DNA from: an uncultured Lachnospiraceae bacterium
GTDB lineage: Bacteria > Bacillota > Clostridia > Lachnospirales > Lachnospiraceae
Reading direction: 5' to 3'
Assembly (NCBI GenBank): GCA_910584115.1
Contig: CAJTYN010000061.1
Coordinates: 1-16,075, forward strand
DNA: 16,075 nucleotides
Below, in pieces: positions 1-6,273 of the stretch; the first letter of the stretch is position 1, and every line of letters begins with the position of its first letter. Under the pieces are notes generated by a model. That model was not told the origin of the DNA. It worked only from the letters and a program-made list of their open reading frames with translations, and did no database searches. The translations under genes were made by a program, and so were the position numbers.

Positions 1-729
1 GGATCTTTAACCTGCCAGGAAAACCGGCTGACCAGATTAGATGTGAGCAAATGCGTCCATATGGACTTTTTGGTCTGTTTCTACAACGACATAAAAAATA
101 TAGATCATGTCACAGGAAGAAACCCCAAACTCACGGGAGATGATTTTAGGTACAGCCCCCAAAATGTTCCGCAGGATCAACAAGCCCAAAGCATGAAGGC
201 CAGCCCGAAAGAACTTAAAATGTACGTCGGCGGGAAAGCGCAGACCGTAAAGATATCCAACGCCAAAGGCAGAGTGACTTACCGCATTGACAAACCCAAG
301 ATAGCAAAAATAAACGCCAAAGGCACGGTCACGCCTCTGTCCCAGGGCACAGCCACCATCACCGTCAACGCATCCGGGAACGCCGGATACAGAGCGGCCA
401 CCCTGAAGATAAAAGTGACTGTTTACGCAAAGCCCGCCGCCCCAAAAAGCGTGAAAGCCTCTCCGGCCAAGGCAAAAGGGACCTTAAGAGTTTCCTGGAA
501 AAAGGTCTCCGGCGCCTCCGGGTATACCATCCGCTACTCTTACAAAAGCAGCATGGCGGGCGCCAAGACGATCAAAGTTCCAAAAGGCGGCACAGTTTCC
601 ACGACCATCAAGAAACTGTCCTCCCAAAAAAACGTCTATGTCCAGGTGCAGGCATACAGCGTCAAAGGCAGCCTCACCATCCCCGGCGCCTGGAGCAAAG
701 CCGTCCGGAGCGCAGGAAAGATCCGATGA
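1..729 (+). CDS. LRR-Big2-Fn3 secreted protein, 3' end only
   Basis: The frame is open from the first base of the window and ends at TGA 727-729, giving 242 residues; the start and signal peptide lie upstream. Residues 1-41 are the last leucine-rich repeats (SLTCQENRLTRLDVSKC and a degenerate last unit ending in VTGRN). Residues about 66-142 form a bacterial Ig-like Big2 domain (YVGGKAQTVKI, KINAKGTVTPLSQGTATITV), and residues about 146-242 an Fn3-like domain ending in GKIR. It is colinear with the C-terminal 240 residues of the complete protein at 4814-6181, so it is a paralogue and presumably also exported. An ATG at 43 exists but lies inside an LRR and has no ribosome binding site, so it is not the start. 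No LPXTG or other anchor is visible. The role is probably adhesion or cell-surface interaction, by domain analogy only. The gene converges with the minus-strand gene, with 13 bases between stops and no clear terminator. Confidence 0.88.
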   Translation, partial: GSLTCQENRLTRLDVSKCVHMDFLVCFYNDIKNIDHVTGRNPKLTGDDFRYSPQNVPQDQQAQSMKASPKELKMYVGGKAQTVKISNAKGRVTYRIDKPKIAKINAKGTVTPLSQGTATITVNASGNAGYRAATLKIKVTVYAKPAAPKSVKASPAKAKGTLRVSWKKVSGASGYTIRYSYKSSMAGAKTIKVPKGGTVSTTIKKLSSQKNVYVQVQAYSVKGSLTIPGAWSKAVRSAGKIR

Positions 730-742
730 TCCTGAAGATGAT

Positions 743-1894
743 CTAGGCGCGGGCGATCAGCCGCAGGTATTTCCGGAGTTCCCGGAGATAGATCTCCTGG
801 AAACGGCTGTTGGATATGCCGGGATGTCCGGCCAGGGTCTCCGCGTGGACATCCATGAGCAGTCGGTCGAAGCTGTCACAGACGGGATCTAGCGCGGGGA
901 AACCGAAGTAGATGAGGATATCATCGCAGACGGCAGCAAACTCTTCCGGATCCCGGAAGTCTACATAGAGCTCATGGTCGGTGTCCTGTTCATCGGTCAG
1001 CAAGTTTTTCAGAAGGTTCAGCATGAATGTTCCGGAAGAGATGTCAACAGGGCGTTTCCGCTGTACGAGCAGGCAGAAATTGTCATAAGTCATAAAAACG
1101 TGCTCAAATCTCTTGCATAGGACGGAGATCTCCTGCATGGACAGGACATCGCCGCTGTCATCGCTGAGCAGCCCGAACAGGGAGAGGTAGTAGTCCTCGA
1201 TCGTCTCCTTTTCCTGAGCGCCCTGGAACGGGAGGAGGCTTATGACCTGCTCTTGGTCGCTGTCGAACATAAGATCCAGCCCGATATCGTCAAAGAGAGC
1301 CAGATACTGTGTGTTCCGGGTCTTAGCGAAAAAGGCCAGCCCCTCGGGATCATCCAGAAAGCAGATCAGATCCTCAAGGCTTTGGATCTGGCCATCGATC
1401 GCCGTGTAGTACATCTCTACAGTGCGGCCCTCAGTCAGGTCCCTCGGCGCGAGGGACTGGGATGCGATCTTTTGGGCGTATTCCTGGCGCAGGGCGCGGA
1501 CATCGGTCCAGGATAGCCCCAATTTCAGAGCCGCAGTCAGGATAAAACCGTCCATCGAACGGACAGAGATCTCATTTTGATGGAGATAGTTTTGGAAAAG
1601 GTCCAGTGCCTGAACGTCCGACTCAAGCCGCAGAGCATAGCACAGCCGGTACAGGTTTTCTTTTTTGAGAGAATAGACGGCACCTTTCTTTAAGGCAGTG
1701 ATGGCTTTGCGGAAAGCGTCGTATTCTTTTTGGGAAAAGATCTGCCGGGCGTTCGTCTTGAGCATATCGAGCAGATCATCATCGGTAAAAGGGTCCGAGA
1801 GCGGGCCGTATCGATCCGCGGCATGATCTGTCACATATGAAAAGATCCCGGGCCAGATACTCCTGGGCGTGCAGTAATCTTGGATATTTAACAT
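743..1894 (-). CDS. Hypothetical helical protein, 383 aa
   Basis: This is a complete minus-strand gene starting at ATG 1894-1892, preceded by AGGAG (plus-strand CTCCT at 1902-1906) with 7 nt spacing. A clear promoter lies upstream. The protein has no signal peptide or membrane span and looks soluble, acidic and mostly alpha-helical. Residues about 60-135 form a run of short amphipathic helices (KKENLYRLCYALRLESDVQA, RSMDGFILTAALKLGLSW). Their pattern recalls helix-turn-helix or small helical adaptor modules, but I cannot assign a family. A further landmark is FFAKTRNTQYLALFDDIG at about residues 188-205. No catalytic motif was recognised. It is the only minus-strand gene in the window and is transcribed away from the secreted-protein operon, so it is not part of it. 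A regulatory or adaptor role would be a guess. Confidence 0.82.
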   Translation of the reverse strand: MLNIQDYCTPRSIWPGIFSYVTDHAADRYGPLSDPFTDDDLLDMLKTNARQIFSQKEYDAFRKAITALKKGAVYSLKKENLYRLCYALRLESDVQALDLFQNYLHQNEISVRSMDGFILTAALKLGLSWTDVRALRQEYAQKIASQSLAPRDLTEGRTVEMYYTAIDGQIQSLEDLICFLDDPEGLAFFAKTRNTQYLALFDDIGLDLMFDSDQEQVISLLPFQGAQEKETIEDYYLSLFGLLSDDSGDVLSMQEISVLCKRFEHVFMTYDNFCLLVQRKRPVDISSGTFMLNLLKNLLTDEQDTDHELYVDFRDPEEFAAVCDDILIYFGFPALDPVCDSFDRLLMDVHAETLAGHPGISNSRFQEIYLRELRKYLRLIARA

Positions 1895-1935
1895 GGGAAA
1901 GCTCCTGTCTGTAAATATAGTCTGTGTATGAGCAG

Positions 1936-1963
1936 ATTATACCAGAGATTGGGAGAAAAGCAA
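1936..1963 (-). promoter_or_regulatory. Sigma-A type promoter of the 383-aa gene
   Basis: Read on the minus strand: -35 TTGCTT (plus 1963-1958), a 16-bp spacer, and a perfect -10 TATAAT (plus 1941-1936). Transcription would start near 1929, giving a leader of about 35 nt before the AGGAG-ATG of the minus-strand gene. Position and spacing fit well; activity is inferred. Confidence 0.7.
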
Positions 1964-1989
1964 TCAATTTTTGTCGAAAGGAAAGAAAA

Positions 1990-2223
1990 ATGATCAAAAA
2001 AGGAAGAGACAAAAGAAGGAAGATGAAATGACCAAAGAGGGGATCCCCAGGCGGTATCTTCCCGGTGGAAGTATCGGCGAGAGCCTCAGCCAGCTTAAAA
2101 AAAGCAGCGCGGGCCTACAGGGGATTTATGGACGGGAGCGACTATACGCGGTTCTGCGTGCTGGACGTGGACAGGGACGGACTGAACGAACTGGTCGTTT
2201 CCTACAAAAATATATTAAATTAG
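1990..2223 (+). pseudogene. Remnant of a secreted DxDxDG-motif protein
   Basis: ATG 1990 has a good ribosome binding site (AAAGGAAAG at 1977-1985) and reads 13 codons (MIKKGRDKRRKMK) to TGA 2029-2031. The same frame then continues open for 63 codons to TAG 2221-2223. The second part holds SASLKKAARAYRGFMDGSDY followed by TRFCVLDVDRDGLNELVVSY. This is the DVDxDGxxEL calcium-loop-like motif with preceding helix that opens many secreted Firmicute proteins. The hydrophobic signal peptide expected between the basic start and the AARAY helix is missing, and so is the rest of the protein. I read this as a gene broken by an internal stop and by deletions on both sides of the motif. An alternative is a 31-residue peptide from ATG 2128, but its ribosome binding site is weak. 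No other gene is visible in 1895-2238. Confidence 0.5.
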
Positions 2224-2238
2224 GAAAGGAAAGAGAAC

Positions 2239-4023
2239 ATGGAGAAAAAGATGAAGGGGCTAAAAATGATCCTTACGCTGCTCTTTGCGGTAGGCATCCT
2301 GTCCGTAGCTGTATTGCCGGTAACGGTGCAGGCGGCGAACAAGACACGAGACGAGGCGCTCCAATGGGTGCGCTCCCAGGTGGGAAGGTCGATCGATGCG
2401 GACGGCGCGTACGGGGCCCAGTGCGTGGATCTGATCCTCGCCTACTACGACTATCTGGGCGTGCCCAGGGCATCGGGCAATGGAAAAGATTATTCCCATA
2501 ATGCACTGCCCAGTGGCTGGCAGCGGCTCCAGGGCGCGGCCCCGCAGGCGGGGGATATCCTGGTGTACGGAGGGAATGGGAGTAATCCTTATGGACATGT
2601 GGCGATCTTCGAGTCCACGCGCGTCCACTACCACCAGAATTTCAACGGCCATTCCTATGTAGAGAAGGTCACCTACACTTACAATGGGCTGAACAACCCC
2701 TATTGGGGCGTGATCCGGCCGGCTTTTGCTACGGGCGTGCGCACAGACTACCAGAACCTGGGGCAGTCATTTGACGCGATCATCCTAAGATCCGATATCT
2801 GGCGGCCGATCTGCAGAGACGGCTCGAATGTGGTCTTGAGTGCGTTTGAAAAAGCGACCGCAGACTTTCACTGGCATTTTGAACGGCAGGGGGATGGCTC
2901 TTACATCATCCAGTCCCTGTATGATGGCCGGGCGCTGGACGTGACAGGAGCGGGAAACACATCGGGGACAAATGTAGGGATTTACGACCGTTGGGGAGAC
3001 GATAACGGGGCGCAGAAATGGTACGTATATTCCAATAATATCGCATTTGAACTGGCTCCCAAACTGAATCTGAGGCTCCGCCTGGACGTACAGGGCGCAG
3101 GCACGGCCGGCGGAACGAACATCCAGGTGTACACGGAGAACCATTCGGCGGCGCAGATCTTTTCCATTTACAAGATCACAGGCAAAGGGCCGACCGCGAT
3201 CAGGATCGCGGGGGCGTCCGAGATGACGGCAGGGGCCTCCCAGCAGCTGAACGTAGACTACACAGACGCGACGGGCTGGAAGACCGTAAGATGGTCCAGT
3301 AGTGATGATACAGTAGCGGCGGTGGATGCCTCTGGTAAGGTCACGGCGAAAAAAGCGGGCAGCGCCACGATCACGGCTGTCGCCACATACAATGACCGGG
3401 TGACGGCCCGCAAGGAGATCGTCGTCAAAGGAGCGCCGGATACCGGGACAGCCACGGTAGGAAAAGTCCCGTCCCTTAAGATACAGACGGCCGCCTACGA
3501 CCGGCTGAAGCTCACCTGGGGCAGCGCAGAGAATGCCGAGGGCTATCGGATCTTCCGCGCCACATCAAAGAACGGGCGATACACCCAGATAAAAGAGATC
3601 GCAGGCGGCAGCACGACCACCTACACAGACACAAAGCGGTCCACCGGAACAGCCTACTACTACAAAGTCCGCGCCTATGCGACCATAAATGGCGAGACGG
3701 TGACCGGCGGGTACTCCCCGATACAGAGCGGCAGGACATCCTTGGCAAGACCAAACGTAAACGTGGCATCCGGCAGGGGCAGAGCCGTCCTAAAATGGGG
3801 AAAGATAAACGGAGCCCACGGCTATGTGATCTATGCGGCCACATCAAAGAACGGGAACTATAAAGCGGTCAAGACCATCTGGAAAGGCAGCACCCTGACA
3901 TGCACCCAGAATAAACTGAAAAAAGGAAAAACCTACTATTATAAGATACGTGCGTATCGGATCTCAGGTCTCAAGAGAGTCATGAGCGCATATTCAGATA
4001 CCAAGGCAGTCAAGATCAAATAA
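2239..4023 (+). CDS. Secreted CHAP hydrolase with ricin-like, Big2, Fn3 domains
   Basis: This 594-residue protein starts at ATG 2239 after GGAAAGGAAAGAG. Residues 1-32 are a Sec signal peptide (basic start, hydrophobic core, VQA cleavage site). Residues about 36-163 are a CHAP (NlpC/P60-like) amidase/endopeptidase domain, with catalytic Cys62 in YGAQCVDLI and His120 in NPYGHVAIFE. Such domains cut peptidoglycan peptide bonds or amides outside the membrane. Residues about 172-312 resemble a ricin-type trefoil (DGRALDVTGAGN, GAQKWYV, RLDVQGAG, AAQIFSIY), probably glycan-binding. Residues about 316-398 are a Big2 Ig-like domain, and about 408-500 and 503-594 are two Fn3 domains. No LPXTG motif is present, so retention is probably through glycan or wall binding. 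It is first in a three-gene operon; the next gene starts 27 nt after its stop. No convincing promoter was found directly upstream. A cell-wall remodelling or competitor-lysis role is inferred. Confidence 0.93.
   Translation: MEKKMKGLKMILTLLFAVGILSVAVLPVTVQAANKTRDEALQWVRSQVGRSIDADGAYGAQCVDLILAYYDYLGVPRASGNGKDYSHNALPSGWQRLQGAAPQAGDILVYGGNGSNPYGHVAIFESTRVHYHQNFNGHSYVEKVTYTYNGLNNPYWGVIRPAFATGVRTDYQNLGQSFDAIILRSDIWRPICRDGSNVVLSAFEKATADFHWHFERQGDGSYIIQSLYDGRALDVTGAGNTSGTNVGIYDRWGDDNGAQKWYVYSNNIAFELAPKLNLRLRLDVQGAGTAGGTNIQVYTENHSAAQIFSIYKITGKGPTAIRIAGASEMTAGASQQLNVDYTDATGWKTVRWSSSDDTVAAVDASGKVTAKKAGSATITAVATYNDRVTARKEIVVKGAPDTGTATVGKVPSLKIQTAAYDRLKLTWGSAENAEGYRIFRATSKNGRYTQIKEIAGGSTTTYTDTKRSTGTAYYYKVRAYATINGETVTGGYSPIQSGRTSLARPNVNVASGRGRAVLKWGKINGAHGYVIYAATSKNGNYKAVKTIWKGSTLTCTQNKLKKGKTYYYKIRAYRISGLKRVMSAYSDTKAVKIK
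3559..3855 (+). repeat. Duplicated Fn3 module, direct repeat
   Basis: The 18-nt word GCCACATCAAAGAACGGG occurs at 3559-3576 and again at 3838-3855, exactly 279 nt (93 codons) apart. Both copies encode ATSKNG followed by R/N and Y in consecutive Fn3 domains of the CHAP protein. This marks an internal tandem domain duplication. Confidence 0.8.
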
Positions 4024-4050
4024 AGATTTCAGGCAAAAAGGAGGATCATC

Positions 4051-4794
4051 ATGAAAAGATCATGGAAGATAAAGAGCACAGCGGTCATATTAGCGGCAGT
4101 CATGCTGTTCTCAGTTTTTGGCGCAGGCACCGTGGAGGCGAATGCGGACACCGCATGGCTGGAGGAAGGTGTGAAACAAAACGACAAGGACACGATCTAT
4201 ATCTGGCAGAAAGATGAGATCTATGAAGATGAATTGTCATATGTGCTGTTCCCGCTTTCAAAGAACGTTTCAGTGAAGAAGGTCAAGAACGTAAGGTCCA
4301 GCAATAAGAAGGTCCTGGAGGTCACCCGCGTCTATAATAAACGAGTGGGCAAGAAGAAAGCGGTCGTCATGGATGTGTGGGCAAAAAAGACCGGAACGGC
4401 GACGGTGACTTTCAAGTACAACACCAAAACATACAAGCTGAGATACACGATAAAAAAAGCCAGCAATGGCTTAAAGAGCGTGAGGATCAGCGGGGTCTCA
4501 GGGGACTATGCTCCGAAATTTAATGCCCATTGGTATTGTGATGTAAAAAATAAAAAAGTCCCCGCAAATGTCAAGATCACAGCGAGACCAAACTGGAAGA
4601 TCAAAAAAGTCACGGTCACATCCATGAGCGCATTGGATAGAAAGACGATCTTTAAGAGCAGCAAAGGAAAGACCAGCGTGACAGTCAAAGATAAAGCCTT
4701 CCGTACGATCATGGAGATAGAGATCGAATGTCATAATGGAAAAACAGGCGAAGAGGAAGTGTACCGGCTGCAGTTCGGTGCAGATCTGCGTTAA
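4051..4794 (+). CDS. Small secreted lysine-rich Ig-like protein
   Basis: This 247-residue protein starts at ATG 4051 after a near-perfect AGGAGG with 6 nt spacing. Residues 1-30 are a Sec signal peptide, cleaved after VEA or ANA (residue 30 or 32). Residues about 68-136 look like a degenerate Big2 Ig-like fold: VRSSNKKVLEVTRVY, then AKKTGTATVTFKYN. The last 110 residues (from LKSVRISGVS) are a beta-rich stretch that I cannot assign. The mature protein is strongly basic and rich in Lys, Val and Thr, which could help it bind wall polymers. The gene is visibly more A-rich than its neighbours. It lies 27 nt after the CHAP gene and 19 nt before the LRR gene, so the three are very probably cotranscribed. 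Function is unknown; it may be a surface accessory or adhesin. Confidence 0.85.
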   Translation: MKRSWKIKSTAVILAAVMLFSVFGAGTVEANADTAWLEEGVKQNDKDTIYIWQKDEIYEDELSYVLFPLSKNVSVKKVKNVRSSNKKVLEVTRVYNKRVGKKKAVVMDVWAKKTGTATVTFKYNTKTYKLRYTIKKASNGLKSVRISGVSGDYAPKFNAHWYCDVKNKKVPANVKITARPNWKIKKVTVTSMSALDRKTIFKSSKGKTSVTVKDKAFRTIMEIEIECHNGKTGEEEVYRLQFGADLR

Positions 4795-4813
4795 TATCCA
4801 GAAAGGAGGAGCA

Positions 4814-6181
4814 ATGGCCAAAAAAACATATAAACATAAACTTAAGATCGCCTTGGCAGGCATCCTGATCGTTGGCGCGTTGGGGGCGGATCCCGTTTGC
4901 GCTATGGGCGCGGGCGGCGGTCCTGCGGCCATAGAAAGCGGATCGGCCGAGCAGGCAGCCGCGGCCTCCGAAGATGTGACAGCTGCCTTCAGAGACGCCG
5001 CTTTCCGGGCGGCGGTGAGGAAGATCCTGCGCCTGGGAGCGGACGCCCCCATCACCAGATCTGCCTGCGCAGAGGCAGAGGTCCTGGATATCAGCGGCCT
5101 GGGGATCAAAGACCTTGCGGGGATTGAATATTTTACCGGCCTGTACCAGCTGCGCTGTTATGAAAATCAGCTGACCAGCATAGATCTGAGCCATTGTCCC
5201 GGCCTGACTTACCTGATCTGCTCTGAGAACCAACTGAGAAGCCTGGACTTAAGCCGCTGTCCCCGCCTGGAATTCCTATACTGCGGGTACAATCCGTTGG
5301 CCGGGCTGGATCTGAGCCCCTGCCCGCGGCTGAATGTCCTAAGCTGCGGGGGCCTCGGGCTGACCAGTCTGGACCTGAGCCGTTTTACAGACCTGCGTAT
5401 GCTGTTCTGTGACGATAACCAGCTGACTGACCTGGACTTAAGCCGCTGCCCCCGCCTGGAGTCCTTATCCTGCAGGAACAACCAGCTCACCGGCCTGGAT
5501 GTGAGCCGCTGTCCTCTCCTGTCAAGCCTGACCTGCGACGAAAACAATATGAAGAGCGTAAACGACGTCAAAGGCAGGAACAGCAGGCTTACAGGGGACG
5601 CCTTTTGCTTCAGTCCCCAGAGAGGTGAAAAGAGATCCCAGACGCTGATAGTCAGTCCACAAGCCCTGCATCTATACGTGGGCGGCAAGACCCAGGCTCT
5701 CAAGGTGACAGGCGCCAAAGGGGCCGTGACATACACCACCGACAAGCCAAAAGTGGCAAAGATAAACGCCAAAGGCACGGTCACGCCTCTCTCAAAAGGC
5801 ACGGCCACCATCACGATCCGGGCCTTAGGGGATGGCACCTACAAAGCGGCCACGGCCAAAGTCAGAGTCAACGTCTACAACAGGCCCGCCGCCGTAAAGA
5901 ACATAAAAGCCGCCCCGGCCAGAGTGAAAGGGACGCTGAAAGTCACCTGGAAAAAAGTCCCCGACGCCTCCGGATACACCATCCGCTATGCGTATAAGAG
6001 CAATATGAAAGGCGCCCGGACGGTCAGGGTACCAAAAGGCGGCACAGTCTCAGCCACGATCAAAAAGCTGTCTTCCAAAAAGACCGTCTACATCCAGATC
6101 CAGGCATACAGCATCAAAGGCAACATCACGATCCCTGGCGCCTGGAGCAAAACATCCAGGAGCACCGGCAAGATCAGATAA
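4814..6181 (+). CDS. Secreted LRR-Big2-Fn3 protein, complete
   Basis: This 455-residue protein starts at ATG 4814, 7 bases after GGAGG in GAAAGGAGGAGC. An in-frame ATG at 4736 lies inside the preceding gene and is rejected. Residues 1-30 are a signal peptide ending VCA; the cysteine is not in a lipobox. Residues about 54-107 form a helical cap ending in a degenerate LRR (VLDISGLGIKDLAGIEYF). Residues 110-256 are seven 21-residue leucine-rich repeats of the form LxxLxCxxNQLTxLDLSRCPR. Residues about 277-355 are a Big2 domain and 358-455 an Fn3-like domain ending in GKIR. LRR proteins of this kind usually bind proteins or glycans outside the cell. The gene is last in the operon and is followed 7 nt later by a terminator. 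Its C-terminal half is closely related to the partial gene at 1-729. No wall anchor was seen. Confidence 0.92.
   Translation: MAKKTYKHKLKIALAGILIVGALGADPVCAMGAGGGPAAIESGSAEQAAAASEDVTAAFRDAAFRAAVRKILRLGADAPITRSACAEAEVLDISGLGIKDLAGIEYFTGLYQLRCYENQLTSIDLSHCPGLTYLICSENQLRSLDLSRCPRLEFLYCGYNPLAGLDLSPCPRLNVLSCGGLGLTSLDLSRFTDLRMLFCDDNQLTDLDLSRCPRLESLSCRNNQLTGLDVSRCPLLSSLTCDENNMKSVNDVKGRNSRLTGDAFCFSPQRGEKRSQTLIVSPQALHLYVGGKTQALKVTGAKGAVTYTTDKPKVAKINAKGTVTPLSKGTATITIRALGDGTYKAATAKVRVNVYNRPAAVKNIKAAPARVKGTLKVTWKKVPDASGYTIRYAYKSNMKGARTVRVPKGGTVSATIKKLSSKKTVYIQIQAYSIKGNITIPGAWSKTSRSTGKIR
5141..5581 (+). repeat. Seven 63-nt leucine-rich repeat units
   Basis: Seven in-frame units of 63 nt encode residues 110-256 of the LRR protein. 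The pattern LxxLxCxxNxLxxLDLSxCPx is well kept in units 1-6, and unit 7 is a degenerate cap. Near-identical DNA occurs three units apart, for example 5242-5271 and 5431-5460, which differ at one base. This suggests expansion by duplication. Confidence 0.85.
5459..6181 (+). repeat. Second copy of the LRR-Big2-Fn3 coding repeat
   Basis: This segment is colinear with 1-729 at protein level over about 240 residues, and partly at DNA level. A 29-nt word is identical at 310-338 and 5762-5790, encoding INAKGTVTP and neighbouring residues. The copies are in direct orientation about 5.4 kb apart and flank the minus-strand gene and the secreted-protein operon. Confidence 0.8.
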
Positions 6182-6187
6182 ATAAAG

Positions 6188-6217
6188 AGGCGTTGGGCCA
6201 GCACCCGACGCCTTTTC
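6188..6217 (+). terminator. Rho-independent terminator of the secreted-protein operon
   Basis: AGGCGTTGGG (6188-6197) pairs with CCCGACGCCT (6204-6213), with one G-U pair, across a 6-nt loop. TTTTC follows. It lies 7 nt after the stop of the LRR gene and just before the promoter of the kinase-TIR gene, so it separates the two transcription units. Confidence 0.85.
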
Positions 6218-6246
6218 TATACATTTGTGAAGGATCCCTGTATAAT
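6218..6246 (+). promoter_or_regulatory. Promoter of the kinase-TIR gene
   Basis: A perfect -10 TATAAT at 6241-6246 lies 17 bp after a weak -35, TATACA (6218-6223, four of six matches). Transcription would start near 6253, about 20 nt before the ATG at 6274. It directly abuts the upstream terminator. The weak -35 could mean low or activator-dependent expression. Confidence 0.65.
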
Positions 6247-6273
6247 GGAGACAGAACAAAAAGAGGTGTATAC

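Noticed and set aside
1888..1917. Plus-strand promoter for the remnant/CHAP operon (TTAACA, 18 bp, TAAATA)
   Set aside because: The -10 matches only three of six positions and overlaps the minus-strand start; too weak to call, so the operon promoter remains unidentified.
1971..2501. 176-residue plus-strand frame running into the CHAP gene
   Set aside because: Composition is unlike a real protein (Arg/Gly-rich), it overlaps the CHAP gene in another frame, and it is a frame-shadow of the remnant and the CHAP gene.
4736..4813. Upstream ATG extending the LRR protein by 26 residues
   Set aside because: It overlaps the end of the preceding gene and would bury the signal peptide. ATG 4814 follows a strong GGAGG.
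4862..4905. Lipoprotein signal at the LRR protein cysteine (ADPVCA)
   Set aside because: The residues before the cysteine do not fit a lipobox; a signal peptidase I site after VCA is more likely.
5141..5581. Regular 63-nt repeats as a possible CRISPR or satellite array
   Set aside because: The repeats are in-frame LRR units with no spacer structure; variation follows codon positions.
6193..6273. Upstream TTG start extending the kinase-TIR protein by 27 residues
   Set aside because: It lies within the operon terminator and upstream of the TATAAT promoter. ATG 6274 has a proper ribosome binding site and begins the conserved part.
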